Assembly: GCF_963665245.1 (NCBI RefSeq)
Contig: NZ_OY762268.1
Span: 310,001 to 374,000, forward strand
Direction: 5' to 3'
DNA length: 64,000 bases
Origin: an uncultured Paludibaculum sp.
Lineage (GTDB): Bacteria > Acidobacteriota > Terriglobia > Bryobacterales > Bryobacteraceae
A program made the translations under genes and the position numbers. Positions 8,391 through 17,603 of the stretch are shown here, one piece after another (the stretch's first letter is position 1; every line of letters begins with the position of its first letter). The notes under the pieces are model-generated. The model saw only the letters and a program-made list of their open reading frames with translations, searched no databases and was not told the DNA's origin.

Positions 8391-10190
8391 TCAGCGCGCT
8401 GTCCCCGCGGTGCGGAACTGGAAGACCGGGCCCCACTCGCTGATGTGGCCGTGATTGTCACGGGCGCGCACTTTCCAGTAGTAGGTGGTGGCCGCGTTCA
8501 GGAATCCGGCGGGGACGGTCCACTCCGTAGCCGGGGAGCCGATGTTGCGGTGGAGCGTGGTGGACAGCGGCCAACGGCAATCGGGCCGCAGGCTGACCAT
8601 CACCTGATAGTCGGCCACGGAGCCGCCTTCGTGGGTGGCGGATGAAGGGGCCCAGCGCAGCAGAGGAGCGAGGCTTTGGACTTCGGCGCCGTCGCCCGCC
8701 GAGATGGCTTTCGTCACGAGGGCGGGTGGACGGGGCCCGTTGACTTCCCGCCATTTAAAGGTGATGCGCACCTTTCCCGGCGCTTTGGACTCCTGGCGGA
8801 AGTGGATCCGGTTGGAACCCAGGGAGAGGGCGGGAAGGCTTTCCGGAGCAACCTGGAGGTCGGTCTCGGAACGGAAGGCCTCCACGCCCGCCTGGGTGGG
8901 TGGATTGTTGTGGGCATTGCCGCGCAGCGAGAAGCCCAGTTCGTACTTGTATTGGACGCCGCTACGGGCCAGCTTGGCGTCGAGGTCGAGATCGATCTTC
9001 TGTGGGCCCGAGTCCCACCGGTAGACATAGAGGTCGCCCGCATCCCAGCCTGGCCTGCCGAAGTTGATGGTGGCCATGTCGAGATCGGAGTGGCCGCCCT
9101 TGATCAAGGTGCAGTTGAAGCGGCCGCCCAGGACCGGGTAGGGGCTTTCGATGGGCAGTGTGAAGACCGAGGGGCGGTCGTAGAGCTCGTCCTGCAGGTC
9201 GGCCACATGGATGGCCGGGCTCTGTTTATCCTCGGCTCGCGTGGCGATATTGCCGTAGCCGGGGACGGAGAGGTAGGGGCGCATGTCGACGCGCGTGAGA
9301 TCCGGTTCCCAGATGAGCTGTCCGTTGGCGTAGCGCTTGGGCTGTTCGGCGCGCGACTCGCGGCCTTCGAATTTCCCCAGACGCGGCGTCCACCAGCGGA
9401 CGAGGGTCTCGCCGGGCTTGAGGTTCATGGCCATCGAGTAGTCCTTAGCCAGCACTGAGTCGTAGCTGTGCTCCTCGTAGTTGTCCTTGTAGGAGGTGAG
9501 GTAGCGCACGAACTCCAGGTTGCGCTCCGGGGTGTCGAGGCCCAGATACCAGGGCTCCAGTTCGCGTGGATGGATGGTCCTTTCAATGAGTGCCTTGTTG
9601 TGTTCCAGCGTGGCCAGGCTGGCGATGGTGCGGTTGTCCTTGTCGAGATAGAAGACTTTGACATTGCCGTCGAGCATGTGCCAGGCGTCGTTGTAGTAGA
9701 CCTCGGAGACCGTGTGGCCCCAGAGCTCCTGGACGCGGGCCCGCAGACCGGCCGCGGTCCACAGGGCCTTCATCCAGCCGGCGACATGCCCGCAGATGCC
9801 GTAGCCGTAACCATTCATCGCGCGGATGGGATGGACGGCCGATTCGTCGCGCGGGGAACGTTGAAACGTCCTATATCGGACCCACCACCAGATGGCGATC
9901 GCCTTCTCCTCGTCGGTTCGGGCGTCGCGGGTGATTTCGGCGGCCAGTGTCTTGGCATCGAACCAGTCGTAGAGGCCATTGACGGTGAGCCGCGGATTCA
10001 CCAGCGGGGTATCACCGAGGTTCTCGATGGTGACCTCGAGGTTCTCGGGATCCATCGTTCCGCCGACTTGGATTGTGTATTCGGCGTCGGGCTTATCCAA
10101 TACGATGGACGACTGCCGGATGACGGGGCCCGTCGGTTCGGTGGAGAACAGGAGTGCGGGGGCGAGAAGCGCGCAGACGATTCGTTGCAT
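8391..10190 (-). CDS. Secreted transglutaminase-like protein with C-terminal Fn3-type domain
   Basis: 599 residues with a short signal peptide (MQRIVCALLAPALLFSTEP). Residues ~90-200 carry a transglutaminase-like (papain-fold) core: a Cys in GYGICGHVAGWMKALW, a His in ELWGHTVSEVYYND and an Asp in AWHMLDGNVKVF, the expected Cys-His-Asp triad order. The last ~130 residues contain a fibronectin-III-like motif (ATTYYWKVRARDNHGHISEWG), usual in extracellular enzymes. The first gene of the four-gene exported unit; an AGGA Shine-Dalgarno lies about 10 bases before the ATG. Bacterial members of this superfamily are usually peptidases or amidases rather than crosslinking enzymes. The substrate is unknown; co-location with carbohydrate-active neighbours suggests cell-surface or glycoprotein processing. 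Confidence 0.82.
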   Translation of the reverse strand: MQRIVCALLAPALLFSTEPTGPVIRQSSIVLDKPDAEYTIQVGGTMDPENLEVTIENLGDTPLVNPRLTVNGLYDWFDAKTLAAEITRDARTDEEKAIAIWWWVRYRTFQRSPRDESAVHPIRAMNGYGYGICGHVAGWMKALWTAAGLRARVQELWGHTVSEVYYNDAWHMLDGNVKVFYLDKDNRTIASLATLEHNKALIERTIHPRELEPWYLGLDTPERNLEFVRYLTSYKDNYEEHSYDSVLAKDYSMAMNLKPGETLVRWWTPRLGKFEGRESRAEQPKRYANGQLIWEPDLTRVDMRPYLSVPGYGNIATRAEDKQSPAIHVADLQDELYDRPSVFTLPIESPYPVLGGRFNCTLIKGGHSDLDMATINFGRPGWDAGDLYVYRWDSGPQKIDLDLDAKLARSGVQYKYELGFSLRGNAHNNPPTQAGVEAFRSETDLQVAPESLPALSLGSNRIHFRQESKAPGKVRITFKWREVNGPRPPALVTKAISAGDGAEVQSLAPLLRWAPSSATHEGGSVADYQVMVSLRPDCRWPLSTTLHRNIGSPATEWTVPAGFLNAATTYYWKVRARDNHGHISEWGPVFQFRTAGTAR

Positions 10191-10253
10191 TGTCTCGGGG
10201 TCCTGAGATGGATTTCACGCCGGGGTGGGCCGGCTACTCCAGATTAGGTCGCG

Positions 10254-10297
10254 CGCCGGCGAAACGCAGCCATCCTGCTGCTGCGATTTCGCCGGCG
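10254..10297. terminator. Long GC-rich hairpin between TonB receptor and exported-enzyme genes
   Basis: Arms at 10254-10270 and 10280-10297 (starting CGCCGGCGAAA and ending TTTCGCCGGCG) pair over about 17 bases with one bulged T, around a 9-base loop. It lies between the TonB receptor stop and the next minus-strand gene. There is no T-run on the minus strand after it, so it could be a processing or attenuation hairpin rather than a true rho-independent terminator. Confidence 0.5.
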
Positions 10298-10326
10298 TGG
10301 AGCTGACGGTTGTTCCGGCCGTCAGG

Positions 10327-13300
10327 TCAGAACTCGATGCGAGCCCCCATCATGATGACCCGCATGTTCTGGTTGTTGGCGTAGCCAGCCTGGTTGCCGC
10401 CCCGTCCGGAAGTGGAAGTGATCATCCCCACGGTGGTGGAGGTGATGTTCGTGTTGGGGTTACCCAGGTTTGGATGATTGAAGATGTTCGAGGCCGACAT
10501 CTTGAACCGCAGCTTCAGGTTCTCCCGCAGCATGAAGTATTTGAAGAGGCCGAGGTCGAAGTTGACGAGGCCGGGTCCAACAATCACGCCGGTGGAGGTG
10601 TTGCCGAGCGTTCCGTTCTTGGGCACGGCGAAGGCGCTGGCGTTGAACCATTTCTGAGCGGTGGGATTGGAGACCTTCGGATCGCCCACCAGATCGGGCC
10701 GGCCGCCCCAAACGCGGGCGTTGGAGGTGTCGGGGCAACTGCCGCAGCCGGCATCCAGGAAGTAACCGCTTCGGGTGGAGACGATATAGGAGGTCTGCCA
10801 GTTGCCGAGGGTCTGTTTGACCCAGCCGGGCAGGCTGCCGCCGAAGCGCTTGCCGCTGCCGAAGGGGAGGTCCCAGATGGCGGTTCCGACGAAACGATGA
10901 CGAGCCAGGCCGTTCTCGTTGCCACTCTCGCGGCGCAGATCCCAGGAGTATTCCGGCCAGGCGAAGATGTCGCTGCCGCGGGCGTCGGTCACGACTTTGG
11001 TGTGCGTATAGCCAAGGTCGAAGGTGAGGCCCTTGGCGTACTTGCGCTGCAGTTGGAATTCGAAGAGATGGCCGATCTCCGAGCCACCGTTCTGGAAGTT
11101 GTACACGTTGTAGAAGTTGGGATAGCGGAACAGGTCTTCGTTGGCCGCGTCGGAACTGACGAAGGGCTGGTTCAGGTCGGGGAAGTAAAGCGTTTCGAGG
11201 GTATGGTGACCGCGGTAGCTGACGCGGGCGATGGTGGTGCGGTTGATCTCGCGTTCGACCGTGAGGTTCCATTGCTCCGTGTAGGGCGTGCGGACGTTCT
11301 TGGCGCCCGACCAGATGAAGACGCCGGGGAAGTCGCCGGAGCCGAGCAGCGTGAAGGGATTGGGCAATTGGAACAGGGGTGCGCCGTTGGACACCTCGTT
11401 CTGGAAGGTCTGGGAGAGCTGGAACGGGCCGCCGCGGAAGTTGTCGATGACGCCGTAGGTCACCAGAGGCGTGTAGAACAGGCCGAATCCGCCGCGCACG
11501 ACGAACTTCTGAGGAGCTCTGTAGGCGAAACCGAAACGCGGACCCCAGTTCTGATCGGCCTGAATGAGGGACCGCGACGGGAAGCCCGCCTTGTCGGCGG
11601 TCACGATGGGAATGTTCTTCGGAAAGACGGGGCTAATCAGAGTGTCGATGACCTTCTGATTGGGCACCACCAGGTTTCCGGTGGCCGGATCGAACGTGAA
11701 GCGCATGTCGTTCTCGTCCACCGGCATGGTGGTCTTTTCCCAGCGCAGGCCGAAGTTGATGTTCCAGCTTGGGGAGACGCGCCAGTCGTGCTGGACATAG
11801 CCCGAATACGTCCCGTAGTGGGCCAGGGCGTTTGGACCGCGATCGTGTGTGCGGCTGGAGTGCGGAATGCCCAGCAGGAAGCTGGCATAGTCGTAGCCGC
11901 CGATGCTGCCGACGTCGCTGCCCGGATTGGGATTGGTGGTTCCGAAGCTCTCAAAGTTCATGACGCCGAAGTTCTCGTCTTCGCCACCGGAGGTCTCGTC
12001 GACCTTGTAGCGCCGGATGGAGAAACCGGCCTTGGTGGTGTGTTTGCCATGAGTCCAGGTGACGTTGTCGAGGACCTCCTGGGTAGTCTGATTCCAGCCG
12101 GCGTCGGCCACGCCGGCCAGGCCAGTGAAATTCTGGAAGTTGACCCGCGGGAAGCCGTAGAGGCCCTTGAGGGCGGCCGAATTGGGAAGTTGGAGCCCCC
12201 AGTCGGCGAGGACATCGGAACCGATGTTGGTGGTGTGGTAGTTGGAGAGATCCTGCGCGTAGCCGATGCGAAATTCGTTCATGATGCCCGGCGTGAACAG
12301 GTGGGTCTCCGAGATGTAGGCGTTCTTCGTGTTGCGGTCCTGCACCTGATTGAAGCCCGGCAGGCCGTTGGTGTTGCCGTCTTCATTCTGATGGCGGTAT
12401 TGGAAGCGGCCGCTCAGCACGTCCTTGCCATCGCGGAAGTTGTGGTCGATGCGGACGGTCGGATAGTAGTGCGGGTGTGAGTTCGGGAAGAAGCCCAGGT
12501 AGTTCTGGTTGAAGGCGCCGCTGGGACCGTAGTTCGGCAGCGGAATGTACTTCGTGTTCTGGATCTTGGCCGAGACGGCGTTGATGCGGCTGGAGGGGAT
12601 GATATTGCCGGTGAAGGGATTGCCGCTGGTGGGGTCGTAGAGTTGGATCCCTTCCGCCAGCAGCGAGGAGAAGTCGCCTCCGCGCATGGCTTGGTTCGGC
12701 AGGTCCGCCAGACTGAAATGGCCGCCGGGCTGGAGGTAGTGCTCCCAGTTGAAGAAGAAGAAGGTACGGTTCCTTCCGTTGTAGAGCTTAGGCAGCACGA
12801 CGGGGCCGCCGAGACTGCCGCCGATGTAGTGCTTGTACGGTCCCTTGCCCTTGGCGTGGGTATAGTAGCCGGCTGCGTCCAGGGCGTAGTTGTCAGTGTC
12901 CCAAAAGCCGCTGCCGTGGAACTCATTCGTACCGGCGCGGGTGGAGACCGAGATAGTGGCCACGTCGCCGAACTCGGCCGAAGGCGTCGCCGTCACCTGC
13001 GTGATGTCCTGAATGGCGTCGTTGGACATGGAGAGAGCCGGGCCGCTCCAGGCACCCCAGGCGGGTGTCATGGCGGTGACGCCGTCCACCGCGTAGAAGC
13101 CGAACGAACTGCGCTGCCCGGCCAGATGGCCGCCGTCCTGGTTGGAAGATGACAGGTACCGGAAGCCCATGGCGCTGGCATTGTTCATGGGCAGATCGAT
13201 GATCTCGTTGCGGGTGACCACGGCTCCCAGTTCCGCATTCTCCGTATTGAGGGTCGCCGCGTGTGCCTCGACAACGATTTTGTCGGAGACCGCACCAACT

Positions 13301-13659
13301 TCCAGGGTCACGTCGAAGCGGATGGTCTGCTGCGTCCCGAGCAGGATCTCGTCGCTAGTCGTCTCTTTGAACCCGGGTTGCGTGACTTTGATGGTGTAGG
13401 TCCCGACGGGCAATTCCGGGAAGGCATAATGGCCCGCGTCGTTTGTGGTGGTGCGCCGCTGGACGCCTGTCTTTGTCTCGACCAGCAGTACCTGGACTCC
13501 GGGTGCGATGGCCCCGGTGGAATCCGTCACCAGTCCGACCGCGGAGCCGAGAAGGGTCTGTCCAAAACTGGTGCTCAGGCATCCGAGCAGGGTAAAGACC
13601 AAAATCAGGCAAATCCCGGGTAAACGGAGAGCCCGTTTCGGGACCTTCATGTTCAGCAT
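10327..13659 (-). CDS. TonB-dependent outer-membrane receptor with carboxypeptidase-regulatory-like N-domain
   Basis: About 1110 residues. The ATG at 13659 is preferred over a TTG at 13680 because AGGAG sits 9 bases upstream; an ATG at 13650 is also possible. A signal peptide (LPGICLILVFTLLGCLSTSFG) is followed by a carboxypeptidase-regulatory-like beta-sandwich (AVGLVTDSTGAIAPGVQVLL ... AGHYAFPELPVGTYTIKV), a plug domain (ELGAVVTRNEIIDLPMNN ...) and a long beta-barrel with many aromatic turns, ending in a terminal Phe (GARIEF). This is the Oar/SusC-like class expanded in Acidobacteria, which imports oligosaccharides or other large ligands using TonB energy. No SusD-like lipoprotein lies next to it. 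It is upstream of and co-directional with the exported-enzyme genes. Confidence 0.93.
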   Translation of the reverse strand: MLNMKVPKRALRLPGICLILVFTLLGCLSTSFGQTLLGSAVGLVTDSTGAIAPGVQVLLVETKTGVQRRTTTNDAGHYAFPELPVGTYTIKVTQPGFKETTSDEILLGTQQTIRFDVTLEVGAVSDKIVVEAHAATLNTENAELGAVVTRNEIIDLPMNNASAMGFRYLSSSNQDGGHLAGQRSSFGFYAVDGVTAMTPAWGAWSGPALSMSNDAIQDITQVTATPSAEFGDVATISVSTRAGTNEFHGSGFWDTDNYALDAAGYYTHAKGKGPYKHYIGGSLGGPVVLPKLYNGRNRTFFFFNWEHYLQPGGHFSLADLPNQAMRGGDFSSLLAEGIQLYDPTSGNPFTGNIIPSSRINAVSAKIQNTKYIPLPNYGPSGAFNQNYLGFFPNSHPHYYPTVRIDHNFRDGKDVLSGRFQYRHQNEDGNTNGLPGFNQVQDRNTKNAYISETHLFTPGIMNEFRIGYAQDLSNYHTTNIGSDVLADWGLQLPNSAALKGLYGFPRVNFQNFTGLAGVADAGWNQTTQEVLDNVTWTHGKHTTKAGFSIRRYKVDETSGGEDENFGVMNFESFGTTNPNPGSDVGSIGGYDYASFLLGIPHSSRTHDRGPNALAHYGTYSGYVQHDWRVSPSWNINFGLRWEKTTMPVDENDMRFTFDPATGNLVVPNQKVIDTLISPVFPKNIPIVTADKAGFPSRSLIQADQNWGPRFGFAYRAPQKFVVRGGFGLFYTPLVTYGVIDNFRGGPFQLSQTFQNEVSNGAPLFQLPNPFTLLGSGDFPGVFIWSGAKNVRTPYTEQWNLTVEREINRTTIARVSYRGHHTLETLYFPDLNQPFVSSDAANEDLFRYPNFYNVYNFQNGGSEIGHLFEFQLQRKYAKGLTFDLGYTHTKVVTDARGSDIFAWPEYSWDLRRESGNENGLARHRFVGTAIWDLPFGSGKRFGGSLPGWVKQTLGNWQTSYIVSTRSGYFLDAGCGSCPDTSNARVWGGRPDLVGDPKVSNPTAQKWFNASAFAVPKNGTLGNTSTGVIVGPGLVNFDLGLFKYFMLRENLKLRFKMSASNIFNHPNLGNPNTNITSTTVGMITSTSGRGGNQAGYANNQNMRVIMMGARIEF

Positions 13660-13910
13660 AACTACTTTCTCCTGGACCAAAACGTCGAACCAATCTGCCG
13701 GGCGGGCCGATTCGATCCGGCTGACTCCCTGGCAACTGTGAGGTGTGGGTCAATACTAGCCGGAGCTCCGCGCTTTAGAGCCGGTCTCCGGGTTAGGTAA
13801 CCGGTGACAGAGCCCGTCGGGGCACGTTACTGCCGCGTGTAAGACGTTGCTGTTCAGTGAATTAGCCGGAATCGTACGGATAGCGCATTCCGGGAGTATC
13901 ATGATGAGGA

Positions 13911-16169
13911 ATGCCTCACCGGACCGGGGATGGGTCTGCCGCTCCGCCGAGCGTTGCAGCGGGCGACGTTACCGCCCAGCTGGATCGCATCCTGGCCAGT
14001 CCGGAATTTCGCCACTCCGAGCGTCTTTGCCGCTTTCTGGCCTTTGTGGTCACTCAGCATCTGGCCGGCAACATAACCTCGCTGAAGCAGTCGGTGGTCG
14101 CTGTCGAGGTGTTCGACCGCGAGCCCTCCTACGATTCGAGTTCCGATTCCGTGGTGCGGGTCGAGGCGCGGCGATTGAGGGAAAAGCTGGGCCAGTACTA
14201 TGACGGTGCGGGCAAGAACGATCCTCTGGTCATCACCCTGCCCAAGGGCAGCTACGCCCCCCAGATCAACCCCCGCGGTGAGCCGCCGGTGGTGCCGCCC
14301 ACGATTCTGGGCGAGGCGATCGCGGCCCGGAAGCCGCAGCGCGCCTGGGTGACCGGCCTGGCCGTCGCCGGGGCGGTTCTGGCCGGGGCCTTCCTGATGT
14401 CGTGGTGGGGCGGTTCCCGCCAAGGGCAGGCACCCGCGCCCATCCGCAGGCTCACGTCGGATGCCGGCCTTACGTTCCAGCCGGTCCTGTCCAACGACGG
14501 CAAGCTGATGGCTTTTTCGTCCGATCGCAGCGGCGACGGCAATCTCGATATCTGGGTCCAACAGATTCCAGGCGGTACGCCGGTGCGGATCACCGACAAC
14601 CCGGCTGACGACGTCGAGCCTGCCTTTTCCCCGGACGGAACATCCATCGCCTATCGGGCCGATGGAGCTGAGAATGGAGTCTTCGTGGTGCCCGCGCTCG
14701 GAGGAGCCAAGACACTGCTGGCGAAAGCCGGCTACCGGCCGCGTTTCTCCCCCGACGGATCGCGTGTTGTGTACTGGACGGGGGACCGCCTCTTCCGCAT
14801 GGGCAAGATCTTTGTCGTCCCGGCTCACGGAGGCGCTCCGGTGCCGTTCCAAGCGGATTTCGCCTATGCGGGGTACCCCTTGTGGTCGCCGGACGGTCTC
14901 CATATCGCATTCGTCGGTAGCCGTGGCTCCGCCATTCGCGAGGAATCGAATACGGATGAGTGGGATTGGTGGGTGGCCCCCGTCGACGGCGGCCCGGCCG
15001 TGGCCATGCTGGCCCGGGAGGTCTTTGATAAGCAGGGGCTGCAGGCGCCTGAGACCGGCCGGTCGCACCGGCGTGTCGGGCCAGAGTACTGGAGTCCGTC
15101 GGGGAATATCGTCTTTTCCGCTCGCCGCGAGCGGCAGACCAATATCTGGCAAGTGCCCGTCTCCCGGCGATGGCAGGTCAATGGGACAGTGGAGCCATTG
15201 ACCTTCGGCGCCGGCCGCGCGGACCATCCGAGCATGGCTGCCGACGGGTCGATGGTGTTCTCGGTCCTTACCTACAAGTGCGACGTGTGGCGGCTGGCGC
15301 TCGGGTCGAATGGTGTTACGCAAGCCCGGTCGGCGGAGCGCGTCACCACCGGCGATGGCAACTACGTCCGCCCCACCGTGTCACAGGATGGAAAGCGGAT
15401 CGCGTTTCTGTCCAACCGCTCGGGAAACAACGATGTGTGGGTAAAGGAACTGGAGACCGGTCGCGAGCACCCGCTGACCGCCTCACCCGAGGATGAGACC
15501 GCGCCGACGCTGGCGCCCGACGGGTCCAGGGTGGCTTTCAGCAAGGCCCCGGCGCAGGACTCCATTCTATTGGCGTCCTTCGAAGGCGGCCCCGTCACGT
15601 CGCTCTGTACCGATTGCGGAGAGCCGCGCGCCTGGCTGCCCGATGGGAAGGCCCTTCTGTTTCAGAGGCTGCTGCCAAAGGGCGGATCTGTCATCGGCAT
15701 GGTTGATCTATCGGGCCATGCCGAGCACGTACTCCAATCCGCCGAGAGCGCGCTCTTCTCTCCCTCCGTTTCGCGGGATTCCAAGTGGATTGCGGTGACG
15801 GTCCGTACCCCACCGGACGATGACCGCATTGCGATTGTGCCATTGCGGAGGAACGCCCTCGTGAAGCCCAGCGACTGGATCTGGATCACGCACCATGAAG
15901 GCAAAGTGAACAAACCGAGGTGGTCACCCGACGGTGGCGTTCTCTACTTCGTCTCCGATTGGGATGGATTTGTCTGCATCTGGGCATGCCGGCTGGATCC
16001 GGCGACCAAGCGCCCTGTCGGCCAGCCCGAACCGGTCCTCCATTTTCATTCCGGACAGAACTCCCTCGACGATGTTTATGGGTTGGACCTGACGGTCGCT
16101 AGTGGGCATCTGTTTTTCAATGCCGGCGCGAGGTCTGGCAACATCTGGCTGGCTGCTTCCAGGAAGTGA
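13911..16169 (+). CDS. Membrane-anchored TolB-like beta-propeller with N-terminal regulator-like domain
   Basis: 752 residues. Residues ~18-125 form a compact helical domain (ASPEFRHSERLCRFLAFVV ... EVFDREPSYDSSSDSVVRVEARRLREKL ... LPKGSY) that I know as a recurrent acidobacterial N-terminal domain resembling a winged-helix regulator. A single membrane helix follows (WVTGLAVAGAVLAGAFLMSWW, ~143-163). The remainder is repeated PD40/TolB blades, each with S(P/N)DGxxxAF or SPDGxxVAY-type strands, predicted to sit outside the membrane. The start ATG has GAGGA immediately upstream. Its job is unknown; the layout suggests a one-component trans-membrane sensor or a scaffold. It is divergent from the TonB receptor gene. 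Confidence 0.85.
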   Translation: MPHRTGDGSAAPPSVAAGDVTAQLDRILASPEFRHSERLCRFLAFVVTQHLAGNITSLKQSVVAVEVFDREPSYDSSSDSVVRVEARRLREKLGQYYDGAGKNDPLVITLPKGSYAPQINPRGEPPVVPPTILGEAIAARKPQRAWVTGLAVAGAVLAGAFLMSWWGGSRQGQAPAPIRRLTSDAGLTFQPVLSNDGKLMAFSSDRSGDGNLDIWVQQIPGGTPVRITDNPADDVEPAFSPDGTSIAYRADGAENGVFVVPALGGAKTLLAKAGYRPRFSPDGSRVVYWTGDRLFRMGKIFVVPAHGGAPVPFQADFAYAGYPLWSPDGLHIAFVGSRGSAIREESNTDEWDWWVAPVDGGPAVAMLAREVFDKQGLQAPETGRSHRRVGPEYWSPSGNIVFSARRERQTNIWQVPVSRRWQVNGTVEPLTFGAGRADHPSMAADGSMVFSVLTYKCDVWRLALGSNGVTQARSAERVTTGDGNYVRPTVSQDGKRIAFLSNRSGNNDVWVKELETGREHPLTASPEDETAPTLAPDGSRVAFSKAPAQDSILLASFEGGPVTSLCTDCGEPRAWLPDGKALLFQRLLPKGGSVIGMVDLSGHAEHVLQSAESALFSPSVSRDSKWIAVTVRTPPDDDRIAIVPLRRNALVKPSDWIWITHHEGKVNKPRWSPDGGVLYFVSDWDGFVCIWACRLDPATKRPVGQPEPVLHFHSGQNSLDDVYGLDLTVASGHLFFNAGARSGNIWLAASRK

Positions 16170-16284
16170 CGGTTGCCGCGGAGAAGGCCCGGGCGGCATG
16201 GTGTCCGCCTCGCATCTCCAAAATGATGTCGGGCGATGCGAGGCGAACGGGTTGGATGCTTATTTGGAAAATACGGCCGATATA

Positions 16285-17391
16285 TTACAGATTGATTCCG
16301 AATTCACTCCAATTCACCACCTGCTGCTTGACCATCGCCTCGTGGCCCAGGATTGCGGTGAGCGCCGCGACGGAGCCGACACTGGCGTTGATGGGGGCGG
16401 GCTTGCCCTCCGTAATGGCGGCGTAGAACGTCTCGATGTGGGCGAACGGCCGCTCGGTGCGCTTCGCGGCCAATACGACGGGTTCTCCGCCTGCGATGGG
16501 ATACATCGTGGTGCCATTCATCAGGTCGACGGCGCCTTTGGTGCCGAAGACATGAATGTACTGGCCGCCGGCCGGCATCGCGCGTGGATGGAAGACGTTC
16601 TGGGTGAACGACATCTGAATATTGCCCGGATACTCGTAGACGATGCTGCCGCAGTCGAAGATGGTGCGGCCGGCGGGCTGGTTCTTGTAGAAGTTGATGG
16701 CGCCGAATCCGGTGGCCTTGGTGGGATGGGCGTTGAGAACCCAGTTGCAAAGATCCAGGTTGTGGACCGATTGCTCCACCAGGTAGCCGCCGCCCTTTGC
16801 GACGTCGAAGAACCAGTCGCCCGAGCTGCCGTCGTGAGGCAGGTCCTCAGTGGCATGACGCTGGGCCTTCACCATGACGATGTCGCCGATGATACCGTCG
16901 TGAATCTTGGCGATAGCCTCCTGGTACTGCACGATGGAACGCAATTGCTGGCCGGCCACGAAGACCTGTTTGGAGGCCTTGGCCGCAGCCAGAAGCTGCT
17001 TGATTTCGGCCGGCTTGAGGCCCACGGGCTTCTCGCAGTAGACGTGTTTGCCGGCCTTGAGCGCGGCGATTGCCATCTCGGCGTGCAGGTAGGGCGGGCT
17101 GGCGATAAAGACAACCTGGATCTCTTTATTGTCGAGCACCTTGCGCCAATCCGATGTGGTGGCGGGGTTGTCCTTGGACGCGGCCGTGGCGGCCTTGTCG
17201 AGGCGGTCCGGCTTGATGTCGCACAACATGGCGACCTTGGCGTTGGGTTGCTGGATGACTCCCTGAAGCAGGTACGACCCACGATTCCCGACGCCAATCA
17301 TGGCGGTGGGCACCTTGGGTGCCTCCTGCGCGAGGGCGGCGCCGGCTGCGAACGGGGCTGAAAGGAGGAACGACCTTCGATCTACACTCAT
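16285..17391 (-). CDS. Tat-exported Gfo/Idh/MocA family oxidoreductase
   Basis: 368 residues. The N-terminus is a twin-arginine signal (VDRRSFLLSAPFAAGAALAQ). A Rossmann fold follows with the dinucleotide motif GVGNRG, then the family EKP motif (HVYCEKPVGL) that contributes the catalytic Lys, and a C-terminal substrate domain (GGGYLVEQSVHNLDL, with the usual His/Asp). Such proteins oxidise or reduce sugars and inositols with NAD(P), and several exported acidobacterial and planctomycete members retain a tightly bound cofactor. It is divergent from the DUF5009-like gene across a 212-base gap with a palindrome at 17476-17495. Confidence 0.92.
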   Translation of the reverse strand: MSVDRRSFLLSAPFAAGAALAQEAPKVPTAMIGVGNRGSYLLQGVIQQPNAKVAMLCDIKPDRLDKAATAASKDNPATTSDWRKVLDNKEIQVVFIASPPYLHAEMAIAALKAGKHVYCEKPVGLKPAEIKQLLAAAKASKQVFVAGQQLRSIVQYQEAIAKIHDGIIGDIVMVKAQRHATEDLPHDGSSGDWFFDVAKGGGYLVEQSVHNLDLCNWVLNAHPTKATGFGAINFYKNQPAGRTIFDCGSIVYEYPGNIQMSFTQNVFHPRAMPAGGQYIHVFGTKGAVDLMNGTTMYPIAGGEPVVLAAKRTERPFAHIETFYAAITEGKPAPINASVGSVAALTAILGHEAMVKQQVVNWSEFGINL

Positions 17392-17475
17392 AGTGCGCCC
17401 ATTCTAACAGGGGAGTGTCGTTGCCATGACACGGTAGTTGCCGCCCGGCTCCCCGCCACTTCGAACTGATGCCGC

Positions 17476-17495
17476 TCACATAGTGCACACTGTGA
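17476..17495. promoter_or_regulatory. 20-base palindrome in divergent promoter region, candidate operator
   Basis: The arms TCACA and TGTGA flank a GTGCAC centre; 8 of 10 base pairs are symmetrical. It lies 85 bases upstream of the Gfo/Idh start and 109 bases upstream of the DUF5009-like start, a position suited to a dimeric repressor or activator serving both genes. It is not a canonical CRP site, whose arms are in the opposite order. The regulator is unknown. Confidence 0.45.
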
Positions 17496-17603
17496 GGAAC
17501 GCACTAGAATGGCCTGTGTCGGAGGCTGCCCAGGAGTGGCTCCCGAGCGGCTGAAGAGTGATTGCGGCGTGGCGAACGAAGAGACGAACGCAGGAGGCAC
17601 ACC

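Noticed and set aside
10225..12480. 751-residue open frame opposite the first TonB receptor
   Set aside because: It is fully antisense to a gene with clear signal peptide, plug and barrel; its Val/Gly/Ala-rich translation matches GC-rich third-position shadowing.
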